Shown here: positions 56,039 through 62,969 of the stretch, piece after piece
How the letters are laid out: each line of letters opens with the position of its first letter
How positions within the stretch are numbered: position 1 is the stretch's first letter
DNA from: Bacteroidales bacterium
GTDB taxonomy: Bacteria; Bacteroidota; Bacteroidia; Bacteroidales; Muribaculaceae
Reading direction: 5' to 3'
Assembly: GCA_030524765.1 (NCBI GenBank)
Contig: JAUNGA010000004.1
Location: 1 to 62,969, forward strand
DNA length: 62,969 nt
Notes under the pieces: model-generated
Seen by the model: the letters and a program-made list of their open reading frames with translations, nothing else
What the model was told of the DNA's origin: nothing
Database searches by the model: none
Made by a program: the position numbers and the translations under genes

Positions 56039-56593
56039 TTACATATTGTTAGATATCGGTGGCGGAGTCTTGCCTCCACGGTGACGCACCACCATCGCCA
56101 TCACCACCGACAGAAGCGAGCCGGTGAAGACTGCCGCATACAGCAGTTCGAGAGCTATCTCGATAGGTGTGGGCAGCGCGCGTGCCGACACGGCTTTCTG
56201 TAAGGCTTCGGCCATCTCGCGGGCCTCGGTCTGCGGGGCGGCGCTGTAGATCTCTATGACGGCCCTGAACTGATCGGCCACAAATGACGGCCGCAGCCAC
56301 CGCATGCACACATATGCCACCACAGCCATGATCAGGCCGCCGAAAAAGAACGCGCATATGCCGTGAAGCCACAAGGCCGAGATCGTGCTCGTGCCATAGT
56401 CTTCGGCATAGCTGCGCCGCAACATGACATACACCGCCACCGGCACTGCCACTAAAGCGGCACAGGCAGGGAAAAACACCCACGGCACATAGGTGGTGAC
56501 GCCCACCAGTACGACGGCGAGCGACATCAGCGGCCCGAGCACAAGTCCGTCCTCGGCACCGCGCAGATATACCGAGCGGGGTTTATCAGTCAT
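56039..56593 (-). CDS. DUF4199-family membrane protein
   Basis: A 184-residue protein with four membrane segments: LVLGPLMSLAVVLVGVTTYV, FFPACAALVAVPVAVYVML, FFFGGLIMAVVAYVCM, and AAVFTGSLLSVVMAMVV near the end. A periplasmic or cytoplasmic helical stretch lies before the last one. This is the usual DUF4199 pattern; its role is unknown. I chose the ATG at 56593 (MTDKPRSVYLRGAEDG), since the longer frame would cover the promoter. The -7 box ends only 6 nt upstream, so the mRNA may be leaderless. It is first in the six-gene operon. Confidence 0.88.
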   Translation of the reverse strand: MTDKPRSVYLRGAEDGLVLGPLMSLAVVLVGVTTYVPWVFFPACAALVAVPVAVYVMLRRSYAEDYGTSTISALWLHGICAFFFGGLIMAVVAYVCMRWLRPSFVADQFRAVIEIYSAAPQTEAREMAEALQKAVSARALPTPIEIALELLYAAVFTGSLLSVVMAMVVRHRGGKTPPPISNNM

Positions 56594-56599
56594 AATCGG

Positions 56600-56630
56600 C
56601 AAAATTAGCAATTTTTCGGCGAAAACCAAA
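56600..56630 (-). promoter_or_regulatory. Bacteroidetes-type promoter for the DUF4199-to-SDR operon
   Basis: On the minus strand TTTG (56630-56627) and TAATTTTG (56607-56600) are separated by 19 nt. The predicted start of transcription falls at or next to the ATG at 56593. Confidence 0.7.
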
Positions 56631-56635
56631 ATTTA

Positions 56636-56677
56636 AAAGACCTATTGGCCGCGGTGCGGAGTCAACCGGCGGTCTTT
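56636..56677 (-). terminator. Possible terminator after the CarboxypepD_reg-like gene
   Basis: AAAGACC (56636-56642) pairs with GGTCTTT (56671-56677), with interrupted inner pairing. On the minus strand TTTTAAATTTT follows, a weak T-tract. Confidence 0.45.
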
Positions 56678-56689
56678 ATTGTCGGGCTT

Positions 56690-57979
56690 TTATTGCCCTT
56701 TGTTGCGCTCGATACGCTCACGCCTGAATTCATGCCATTGTTTCTTCCATTTGCGTTGCGCGGCCACGCCGTCGAGCCCGAGCATACCCTTCAGGCGTTT
56801 CAGCAGCTGTTGGCCCGGTCCGGGTCTGACGGCGTTGCGTCCGGCCAGCCGGCGGTCGGGCGCCAGAGCCAGACGTGTCATGTCGTGGTCTACGGCCATT
56901 ACCTGCTCTATCAGTCTGATGATGTCGGGTTGCAGTTCGGGCGCCTCGTCGGGCTCGTAGATGGCCACATCGGCCGCCTCGCCCTGCAGCCGCTGCCATT
57001 TCTTGGCCTCTTTGACCGTGATGAACTCCTTGTCGACGATATACACCTCGGCATATGTGCTCACATAGAACGATTCGTCGGCACGGTTGAACTTGAACAT
57101 GTTGCGCCCGCGGCCGTTCGACTCGATATTCAACGAGTAGCCTGTCAGGTCTGTCGCCGTGAGCGAGTCGACGGTTGACGCATCATAGCTGAGACGCACC
57201 CTCAGTTGCTCGAAATCAACCTCGTCGCGGAAAAACGGCGACAGCTCGGGCACACGCCTGCGGGCGAGCGTGTCGGCCAGCACGTTGAGATCGAGAGTGA
57301 TTCGGTCGCCGTGTCTGACCCATATCTCAGAGGGGCTGTACCTGCCACGCACGGTATCGGTGGCGTTGACATCGCGCCGCAGGGCCTCGGGCACAGCGGT
57401 TGTCTGGCTGATGCCTACCCAGTCTGACCACGAGAAGAAGTTGTTGCATCTGTCGCTGACGCTGTCGAGCCCGTAGGCATCGGTAAAACGGTAGTAGGAC
57501 TTTGATGTCAGGATGCGGGGACTGCGCCAGCCGTCCATACGTATCCCCGCCACGGTAGGCAACATATAGTCGACCATCTTCTCGCGAAACATGAAAACTG
57601 TATCGGTATAGGTCGACAGTGTCGAGTACTCGCGCACATAGGCCAGTATATGCAGCATCTTGTGCTGTTTTGATTCGACCACCACCTCGGCAAGCTCGGT
57701 GCGTCGCTCGTGCATCCACAGGGTGTCCGGGCCCTCGCCGGCAACCGTCAGTTCGTCAAATCCCAGATATCTGATCGTGGCCGGATAGTCGCCGGCCGCT
57801 ATATAGGGCAGACGTCCGTCGGCGGAGCAGATTCCGATCAGACGTCCGTGGCGGTCAAAGACCGATGCGCCGGCCAGCGGTGCACGCGATGCCGAGTCAG
57901 CCACGATACGGGCCGTAGCGGCTGATGCCGGTAGGGCGAGAGCCATGACGGTGAGAATGATATGGAGAGCAGATCGCAT
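56690..57979 (-). CDS. Secreted CarboxypepD_reg-like domain protein of unknown function
   Basis: The 429-residue protein has a signal peptide (MRSALHIILTVMALALPASA). Residues about 22-100 form a carboxypeptidase-regulatory-like beta-sandwich (ASRAPLAGASVFDRHGRLIG, YPATIRYLGFDEL), as found at the start of many TonB receptors. No barrel or plug follows. The remainder is a mixed domain (YTDTVFMFREKMVDYMLPTV, SEIWVRHGDRITLDLNVLAD, FYVSTYAEVYIVDKEFITVK), and a very basic tail closes it (WKKQWHEFRRERIERNKGQ). I do not recognise a named enzyme family. It is transcribed alone and divergently from the ABC-F gene. Confidence 0.85.
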   Translation of the reverse strand: MRSALHIILTVMALALPASAATARIVADSASRAPLAGASVFDRHGRLIGICSADGRLPYIAAGDYPATIRYLGFDELTVAGEGPDTLWMHERRTELAEVVVESKQHKMLHILAYVREYSTLSTYTDTVFMFREKMVDYMLPTVAGIRMDGWRSPRILTSKSYYRFTDAYGLDSVSDRCNNFFSWSDWVGISQTTAVPEALRRDVNATDTVRGRYSPSEIWVRHGDRITLDLNVLADTLARRRVPELSPFFRDEVDFEQLRVRLSYDASTVDSLTATDLTGYSLNIESNGRGRNMFKFNRADESFYVSTYAEVYIVDKEFITVKEAKKWQRLQGEAADVAIYEPDEAPELQPDIIRLIEQVMAVDHDMTRLALAPDRRLAGRNAVRPGPGQQLLKRLKGMLGLDGVAAQRKWKKQWHEFRRERIERNKGQ

Positions 57980-58004
57980 TTTGTCGCATAAGTGATGTCG
58001 TCGG

Positions 58005-58012
58005 CAAAGATA
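58005..58012 (-). promoter_or_regulatory. -7 box (TATCTTTG) for the 56690-57979 gene
   Basis: On the minus strand TATCTTTG ends 25 nt before the ATG at 57979. The -33 element is not clear. Confidence 0.5.
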
Positions 58013-58086
58013 GACTTTTTATCTGTCAACGATGATGATTTAAAATTAATTTGCCACAATTTAACATAAATATAGATCGCGTTTAT

Positions 58087-58094
58087 TAACTTTG
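58087..58094 (+). promoter_or_regulatory. -7 box (TAACTTTG) for the ABC-F gene
   Basis: TAACTTTG lies 40 nt before the ATG at 58135. The nearest TTTG is too far upstream for a standard spacer. Confidence 0.55.
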
Positions 58095-58134
58095 TATTGA
58101 TTAGATCAATTTTTAAACAAGACATTAATAATAT

Positions 58135-59766
58135 ATGGTATCAGTTGACGCCCTGACAGTCGAATTCGGCGGCACGACACTTTTCAAGGATATATCGTTT
58201 GTAATAAATCCCAAAGACCGTATAGCCCTGATGGGCAAAAACGGCGCGGGCAAAAGCACCCTGCTCAAGATACTCGCAGGCGTGCGCACCCCCACCCGCG
58301 GATCGGTGTCGGTGCCCCGCGATTGCACGGTGTGCTATCTGCCACAGCACATGATGACCGACGACGGACGCACCGTGTTCGACGAGGCATCCCTGGCTTT
58401 CGCACACCTCAAGGAGATGGAAGCCGAGATAGACGCCATGAACAATGAATTGGCCACCCGCACCGATTATGAGAGCGACTCATATATGGCACTGATAGAA
58501 AAAGTGGCTCTGGCCGGCGAAAAATTCTATGCCATCGACATGACCCACTTTGAGGAAGACGTCGAGAAAGCTCTGCTCGGTCTCGGATTCAGGAGATCTG
58601 ATTTCAACAGGCCCACGTCAGACTTTTCTGGCGGCTGGCGCATGCGCATCGAGCTGGCCAAACTGCTGCTGCGCAAGCCCGATGTGTTGCTGCTCGACGA
58701 GCCCACCAACCATCTCGACATCGAGTCGATCGGTTGGCTCGAAGACTTTATAATCAACAGTCCCATGGCAGTGGTGGTGATAAGCCACGACCGGCGGTTT
58801 ATCGACAATATCACCACCCGCACAATCGAGGTCACACTCGGCCGCATATACGACTACAAGGCCCGCTACAGCCACTATCTCGAGCTGCGTAAAGAACGCC
58901 GTCAGCAACAGCAGAAACAGTACGACGACCAGCAGAAGCAGATAGCCGAGGCCCGCGAGTTTATCGAACGGTTCAAAGGCACATACTCAAAGACCTATCA
59001 GGTGCAGAGCAAGGTCAAATGGCTTGAGAAACTCGAGATAGTCGAGGTCGACGAGGAAGACACATCGGCACTCCGGCTCAGATTTCCGCCCTGTCCGCGC
59101 AGTGGCAGTTATCCGGTCACAGCCGAGGGTGTTGGCAAGAGTTATGACGGCCACACGGTATTTGCCGGCGCGTCGTTTATTATCTCGCGGGGCGAGAAAG
59201 TGGCCTTTGCCGGCCGTAACGGCGAGGGTAAGTCGACCATGGTCAAGGCAATCATGCGCGAGATCGACCACGACGGCACACTCACCCTCGGCCACAACGT
59301 GCGAATAGGCTATTTCGCCCAGAACAGCGCCTCGCTGCTCGACGAAAATCTCACCGTATTTCAGACAATCGACGATATAGCCGTTGGCGACGCGCGTCTC
59401 AAGATACGCGATCTGCTCGGAGCATTCATGTTCGGCGGTGAGGAAAGCCAGAAAAAGGTCAAAGTACTCTCCGGTGGCGAGAGAGTGCGGCTGTGCCTGA
59501 TCAAACTGTTGCTCGAACCGATCAACCTGCTGATACTCGACGAACCCACCAATCACCTTGATCTCAAGACGAAAGATATACTCAAACAGGCCCTCCGCGA
59601 CTACGACGGCACCCTCATCGTGGTCAGCCACGACCGCGACTTCCTCGACGGCCTTGTTACAAAAGTATATGAATTCGGCGGTGGTAAGGTGCGCGAGCAC
59701 CTCTGCGGCATCAACGAATTCCTCGAAAAGAAAAAAGCCGAGCAATCATCACCCGCCGACCGATAG
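58135..59766 (+). CDS. ABC-F family ATPase (translation-associated)
   Basis: A cytoplasmic 543-residue protein with two nucleotide-binding domains and no membrane segments. The first has Walker A GKNGAGKSTLLK, signature FSGGWRMRIELAK and Walker B LLLDEPTNHLD. The second has GRNGEGKSTMVK, LSGGERVRLCLIK and LILDEPTNHLD. The linker between them (about 240-320) is Arg/Lys/Gln-rich (LRKERRQQQQKQYDD), as in ribosome-binding ABC-F proteins. It most resembles the Uup/EttA/YdiF-type housekeeping members; a resistance role cannot be shown or excluded. A promoter box precedes it and an intrinsic terminator follows. Confidence 0.95.
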   Translation: MVSVDALTVEFGGTTLFKDISFVINPKDRIALMGKNGAGKSTLLKILAGVRTPTRGSVSVPRDCTVCYLPQHMMTDDGRTVFDEASLAFAHLKEMEAEIDAMNNELATRTDYESDSYMALIEKVALAGEKFYAIDMTHFEEDVEKALLGLGFRRSDFNRPTSDFSGGWRMRIELAKLLLRKPDVLLLDEPTNHLDIESIGWLEDFIINSPMAVVVISHDRRFIDNITTRTIEVTLGRIYDYKARYSHYLELRKERRQQQQKQYDDQQKQIAEAREFIERFKGTYSKTYQVQSKVKWLEKLEIVEVDEEDTSALRLRFPPCPRSGSYPVTAEGVGKSYDGHTVFAGASFIISRGEKVAFAGRNGEGKSTMVKAIMREIDHDGTLTLGHNVRIGYFAQNSASLLDENLTVFQTIDDIAVGDARLKIRDLLGAFMFGGEESQKKVKVLSGGERVRLCLIKLLLEPINLLILDEPTNHLDLKTKDILKQALRDYDGTLIVVSHDRDFLDGLVTKVYEFGGGKVREHLCGINEFLEKKKAEQSSPADR

Positions 59767-59805
59767 ATGTCCTGACCACAAGACATGTTACCTTCAACAT
59801 ACTAC

Positions 59806-59842
59806 AGCCTCAGCGCCATTTGGTTCTGAGGCTTTCTTTTTT
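59806..59842 (+). terminator. Terminator of the ABC-F gene
   Basis: AGCCTCAG (59806-59813) pairs with CTGAGGCT (59826-59833). TTCTTTTTT follows. The transposase fragment on the other strand runs into it. Confidence 0.85.
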
Positions 59843-60295
59843 CACACGGTTCTTTTCGACGGTCTTACGCCATACGAAAGTGTATTTATTGGCTTTGGAT
59901 TCTATGTCTGTCCCATCGATATACTCCACGTCCAGCGTGATGAAGCCACGCTCGGCCAACAGCAGCACTGTCTGGGTGAAAATATTGTTTATCTCTGCTT
60001 TGACCCGGTTGCGGAAGCGGTTTATGGTCACATAGTCGGGGTGTTCCTGGGCGGACAGCCATATATAATGGATGTCACGCCGGACAGCCATTTCTATCTT
60101 CCGGCACGAGTAGATATTGTTCATGTAGGCGTAGAGGATGATCTTGAGCATCATCTTCGGATGATAGGGACAACGTCCGCGTTCGCGGTACAGCTTCTTA
60201 AAATCCTTCAGGTCAAGACCTTCGACAATGGCATCGACAACGCGCACAGGGTCGTTTTCCGCTATATCCTCGTTGGGATTGACTGTCAGAAACAA
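59810..60295 (-). pseudogene. IS1182-family transposase, N-terminal fragment
   Basis: The 161-residue frame has the N-terminal domain of IS1182-type transposases: ENDPVRVVDAIVEGLDLKDF, RGRCPYHPKMMLKIILYAYM and HPDYVTINRFRNRVK. It stops soon after YIDGTDIESKANKYTFVWRK, the start of the catalytic DDE domain. Full-length members are roughly 450-550 residues, so about two thirds are missing. Recognisable sequence ends near 59850. The last few codons cross the ABC-F terminator, which marks the break. No terminal inverted repeat was recognised. It is a dead remnant. Confidence 0.85.
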
Positions 60296-60416
60296 TCTGT
60301 TGTTATTAAACGCCCTCTAAGAGAGTCGTGTTTGGATTTAACTTCCCTTATCGTGAAGAGTTATTTTCGAGGGAATTTCACGAGTTGAAGAAGGAGCATA
60401 GTGGCCTATTGCATGC

Positions 60417-62969
60417 CTACTTGCGCAAGGCGGATAGGATGCCGGCAAAGAGGTTGACAATGTTGCTTACTGTCTGTTTGTCCGATACCGGAATGGATAG
60501 AGATGTCTGACCTGTCTCCGGATCTTCCTTGACAATGCTGTCAACAAGTCGTTTCCGCGATTCCGGTGTGGCAAGTGTCTCGGCAAGTTCGCCAAACACA
60601 CTGATCCCCTTCGATAGCAGACCGGCCACATCATCACTTCCATTTCGAATGTTGGTGTCTCCGATGCTGTGTGTCGGTCTATGATCCTGCTCATCTGCCA
60701 AATCATCTTCCGGTGCAACGGAATCCTCAGATTCTGCAGAATCTTCCACATCATCGGAATCCGGATGATCTTCGGGTATCTCAAGATCATCATATATCAC
60801 ATCCTCCTCGATCTCCTTCAGTTCATCGGGAATGGTTTCTGCTTCTGCTGATTCATGTTCCGTAGGTTCCTGTATATCCTCATCCTGCGGTTTTGCCGAA
60901 GGCTCTGCATTCTCAAGGTCGAGGTCCGAATCAATAATCTCGGCAATGCGGTCGAATTTCTTATTGTTGAGCACCACGGAGTCCTCGCCGCCATCCAGTA
61001 TACCCTCGAACATGCCTGTCTTGAATGCAATCGTGTCGAGTATTCTCTCCTCTATCGTGCCGACGGAGATCATATTGATGACCTGCACATGACGCGTCTG
61101 GCCGAGTCGGAACACGCGGGCGATCCGCTGTTCAAGCACACCTGGATTCCAAGGAAGGTCCAGGTTTATCATTATTGAGGCAGCCTGAAGATTCAGACCG
61201 GTGCTCCCGGCATCCGTGGATAGGAATACCCTGCAATCCGGCATCTTGATGAAGTCCTCAATCAGTTTACCTCGTTTCATCGATGGCACGCTTCCGTGAA
61301 GAAACCGGTAGTTGATTCCCTGTTTGTCCAATTCGGCCGCCATAAGGCGCTGCATTCTTTCCCATTGACTGAAAATCACGATCTTCTCATCGCCTGTCTC
61401 GATTATCTCGCCGATTATGTTCATCGCCTCGTCGATCTTGGTATCGTATCGGCTTTTCTGATCGATGATAAATGTGCTGTCGGCCACCATCCTCATCATC
61501 GACAGCAGAAGCATGATGCGTTTACGGTCCTTTTCCGGTAGGAATCCCATTTTCTTCCAACGGTGTATTAGGCTGCCGATCTGCCATTTGCAATCATCAT
61601 GCACGGCAAGCTGCTCCTTGGTAGCTGTGACGAAGAGATTTTTGTCGACACGGGCCGGCATCTCGAGCTGAACCTCACGTTTGGTGCGCCGGATCATCAC
61701 GGGCATCAGCATCTTTCCAACATTGTTCAGATTACGGTATCCGACGATACGGCCCGTATTATCCACATCCGTGGTGTCGCTGATAAATTTCCAATACGGT
61801 CCGAGGACGAATTGGTCTGTCAGCTGCATTACGGAATATAATTCCGTGATCCTGTTTTCCAGCGGTGTGCCGGACAGGGCCACCACATAATCGCTTTTCA
61901 GCAGACGCATAGTGCGGGCCATCTTTGTATCCCTGTTCTTGAGTCGCTGCACCTCATCGTAGATTATCATGTCGGGCATGGATTTCAGCCCGAACAGGAT
62001 GCAGTTCACAAGAGATTGGTAAGAGATGATCTTGAAGAATCCGTTCTCATCGGCAAGCTGGCGTGTTCTGTCCACCACATTGCCTTCGATCACATCGGCG
62101 GTTTCTCCGGAGAATCTCTCGATCTCGTTTTTCCATTGATATTTGAGTGAAGCAGGGCATACCACCCATGCCGAACGCACGAAGCCATGACGTTTCAAAA
62201 GGGTGGCCACGGCAATGGCCTGGATGGTCTTGCCGAGACCCATTTCATCAGCAATCACCGTGCGGCCGCGGCGAAAAGCGAATTCAACGCCTTGTCGTTG
62301 ATAAGGATACAGGGTGGTGTTGATGATGTTGTCGAATATCTCCGGATGTTCATCAGCAAGTCGATTGCGTCTGGAGGTTTCGCGTGCATGTATTATGAAA
62401 TCGAGGGCATCCTCGGAGCATTTCAAAGAAGGATCTATCTTGCGAGCCTCATCGAGAAACTCCTCGAAGCGATCGTTCATCCCCTCCAACAGGTTCATGT
62501 CGGAATCAAAGTATCGGGCGGCGAGGACTAACATCTCATCTCGCCGTTCATCACCGATCCGGATTCTTACCCGGCGCTTGCCACGATAGTCAAGATAAAT
62601 GGATGAACGAAGCGGGAGTTGATATCTTTTGCGGGCATATTTGCCGCCGGCTGCCATTCCTACGGCCTCGATATGTTTGCATGTGCCCAGCTGATTTGTG
62701 TGGAAATCAGGACAAGAGCAATAGTTCCAGGAGCTTTCGGGACCACGGTATACCACTGTATAGGTTCTCTTTTTTGTCGGATTATAGACTTTGAAGTATC
62801 CTGTGGCGACATCCTCCATTGGCGAAACCACAAGCTGCTCATGAGCAGCGGCCTGGCGACGGAGAGCCTTCTGCCAATCCGTAAGGGACATTCCGTCCGG
62901 TTTGCGATGAGGATTGTATATAATACTCCCGCATAATCGAACCGGCTCGGAACGCAAGAAAAAACCAAT
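60417..62969 (-). CDS. SWIM-domain SNF2-family DNA-dependent ATPase/helicase, 5' end cut by the window edge
   Basis: At least 846 residues from a TTG at 62957. The frame is open to the edge, and YNPHRKPDGMSLTDWQKALR looks like internal family sequence, so the start is probably outside. A SWIM zinc motif (CSCPDF, CKH) lies near residues 78-94. The SNF2 core has DEMGLGKT, IYDEVQ, LSGTPLEN, LSTDAGSTGLNLQAA and EQRIARVFRLGQ. A very acidic low-complexity stretch (about 690-790) follows, then a C-terminal helical part. Such proteins remodel or translocate on DNA and often sit in defence or mobile regions. Base composition is less GC-rich than the rest of the window, and an IS remnant is adjacent, suggesting acquired DNA (inference). 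Confidence 0.9.
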   Translation of the reverse strand: MGFFLRSEPVRLCGSIIYNPHRKPDGMSLTDWQKALRRQAAAHEQLVVSPMEDVATGYFKVYNPTKKRTYTVVYRGPESSWNYCSCPDFHTNQLGTCKHIEAVGMAAGGKYARKRYQLPLRSSIYLDYRGKRRVRIRIGDERRDEMLVLAARYFDSDMNLLEGMNDRFEEFLDEARKIDPSLKCSEDALDFIIHARETSRRNRLADEHPEIFDNIINTTLYPYQRQGVEFAFRRGRTVIADEMGLGKTIQAIAVATLLKRHGFVRSAWVVCPASLKYQWKNEIERFSGETADVIEGNVVDRTRQLADENGFFKIISYQSLVNCILFGLKSMPDMIIYDEVQRLKNRDTKMARTMRLLKSDYVVALSGTPLENRITELYSVMQLTDQFVLGPYWKFISDTTDVDNTGRIVGYRNLNNVGKMLMPVMIRRTKREVQLEMPARVDKNLFVTATKEQLAVHDDCKWQIGSLIHRWKKMGFLPEKDRKRIMLLLSMMRMVADSTFIIDQKSRYDTKIDEAMNIIGEIIETGDEKIVIFSQWERMQRLMAAELDKQGINYRFLHGSVPSMKRGKLIEDFIKMPDCRVFLSTDAGSTGLNLQAASIMINLDLPWNPGVLEQRIARVFRLGQTRHVQVINMISVGTIEERILDTIAFKTGMFEGILDGGEDSVVLNNKKFDRIAEIIDSDLDLENAEPSAKPQDEDIQEPTEHESAEAETIPDELKEIEEDVIYDDLEIPEDHPDSDDVEDSAESEDSVAPEDDLADEQDHRPTHSIGDTNIRNGSDDVAGLLSKGISVFGELAETLATPESRKRLVDSIVKEDPETGQTSLSIPVSDKQTVSNIVNLFAGILSALRK

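Noticed and set aside
59558-60388. 276-codon plus-strand frame after the ABC-F gene
   Set aside because: Its first part is an alternate frame of ABC-F and the rest is antisense to the transposase fragment.

Overview
The window looks like a chromosomal segment of a high-GC Bacteroidales bacterium. My best guess is the family Muribaculaceae, at moderate confidence. The reasons are SusC/SusD pairing, Bacteroidetes-type promoters (TTTG, 19-20 nt, TAnnTTTG), no Shine-Dalgarno dependence, a b558-type fumarate reductase, and C-terminal tails of the type IX secretion (T9SS) kind. No tRNA, rRNA, CRISPR array or phage was seen, and no gene-free stretch exceeds 300 bases.

Region 1 (1-17.9 kb) is a beta-1,3-glucan utilisation locus. 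It holds SusC and SusD, a small secreted protein in the glycan-binding position, GH16, GH3, GH128 and a large multidomain GH81, then an 813-residue secreted putative glycan-binding protein. GH16, GH128 and GH81 are endo-acting families; GH3 would finish short oligosaccharides in the periplasm. Every secreted protein except SusC, SusD and GH3 ends in a T9SS-like sorting tail, and the endo-enzymes have no lipobox. No regulator lies in the window.

Region 2 (18-27.7 kb) has a Wzc-like polysaccharide co-polymerase/tyrosine kinase convergent with a GT4 glycosyltransferase. A TraB/GumN-ABC ATPase-permease-GntR operon follows, then a GT2-like protein whose DxD motif is lost, an Lrp/AsnC regulator, and an overlapping M64 metallopeptidase.

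Region 3 (27.8-38.1 kb) starts with a TonB-dependent outer-membrane protein frameshifted at a G6 tract. Then come pyrE with an SRPBCC-like gene, a Cys-rich Rieske-like lipoprotein and an aldo/keto reductase; a gltX-waaA-ArgC-like-DUF486 operon; and rplU-rpmA. The ArgC-like protein has lost its catalytic cysteine.

Region 4 (38.2-49.3 kb) is the fumarate reductase operon on the minus strand (cytochrome b, flavoprotein, iron-sulfur), with an unusual C-terminal extension on the cytochrome b. It is followed by a complete RND efflux operon (NodT, MFP, RND) and pncB.

Region 5 (49.3-58 kb, minus strand) has a TonB receptor with a DUF362 lipoprotein, a tightly packed operon (DUF4199, GT2, nitroreductase, two small envelope proteins, SDR), and a CarboxypepD_reg-like secreted protein.

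Region 6 (58-63 kb) has an ABC-F ATPase, a truncated IS1182-type transposase, and a SWIM/SNF2 helicase running off the right edge. Its base composition suggests a mobile or rearranged boundary.
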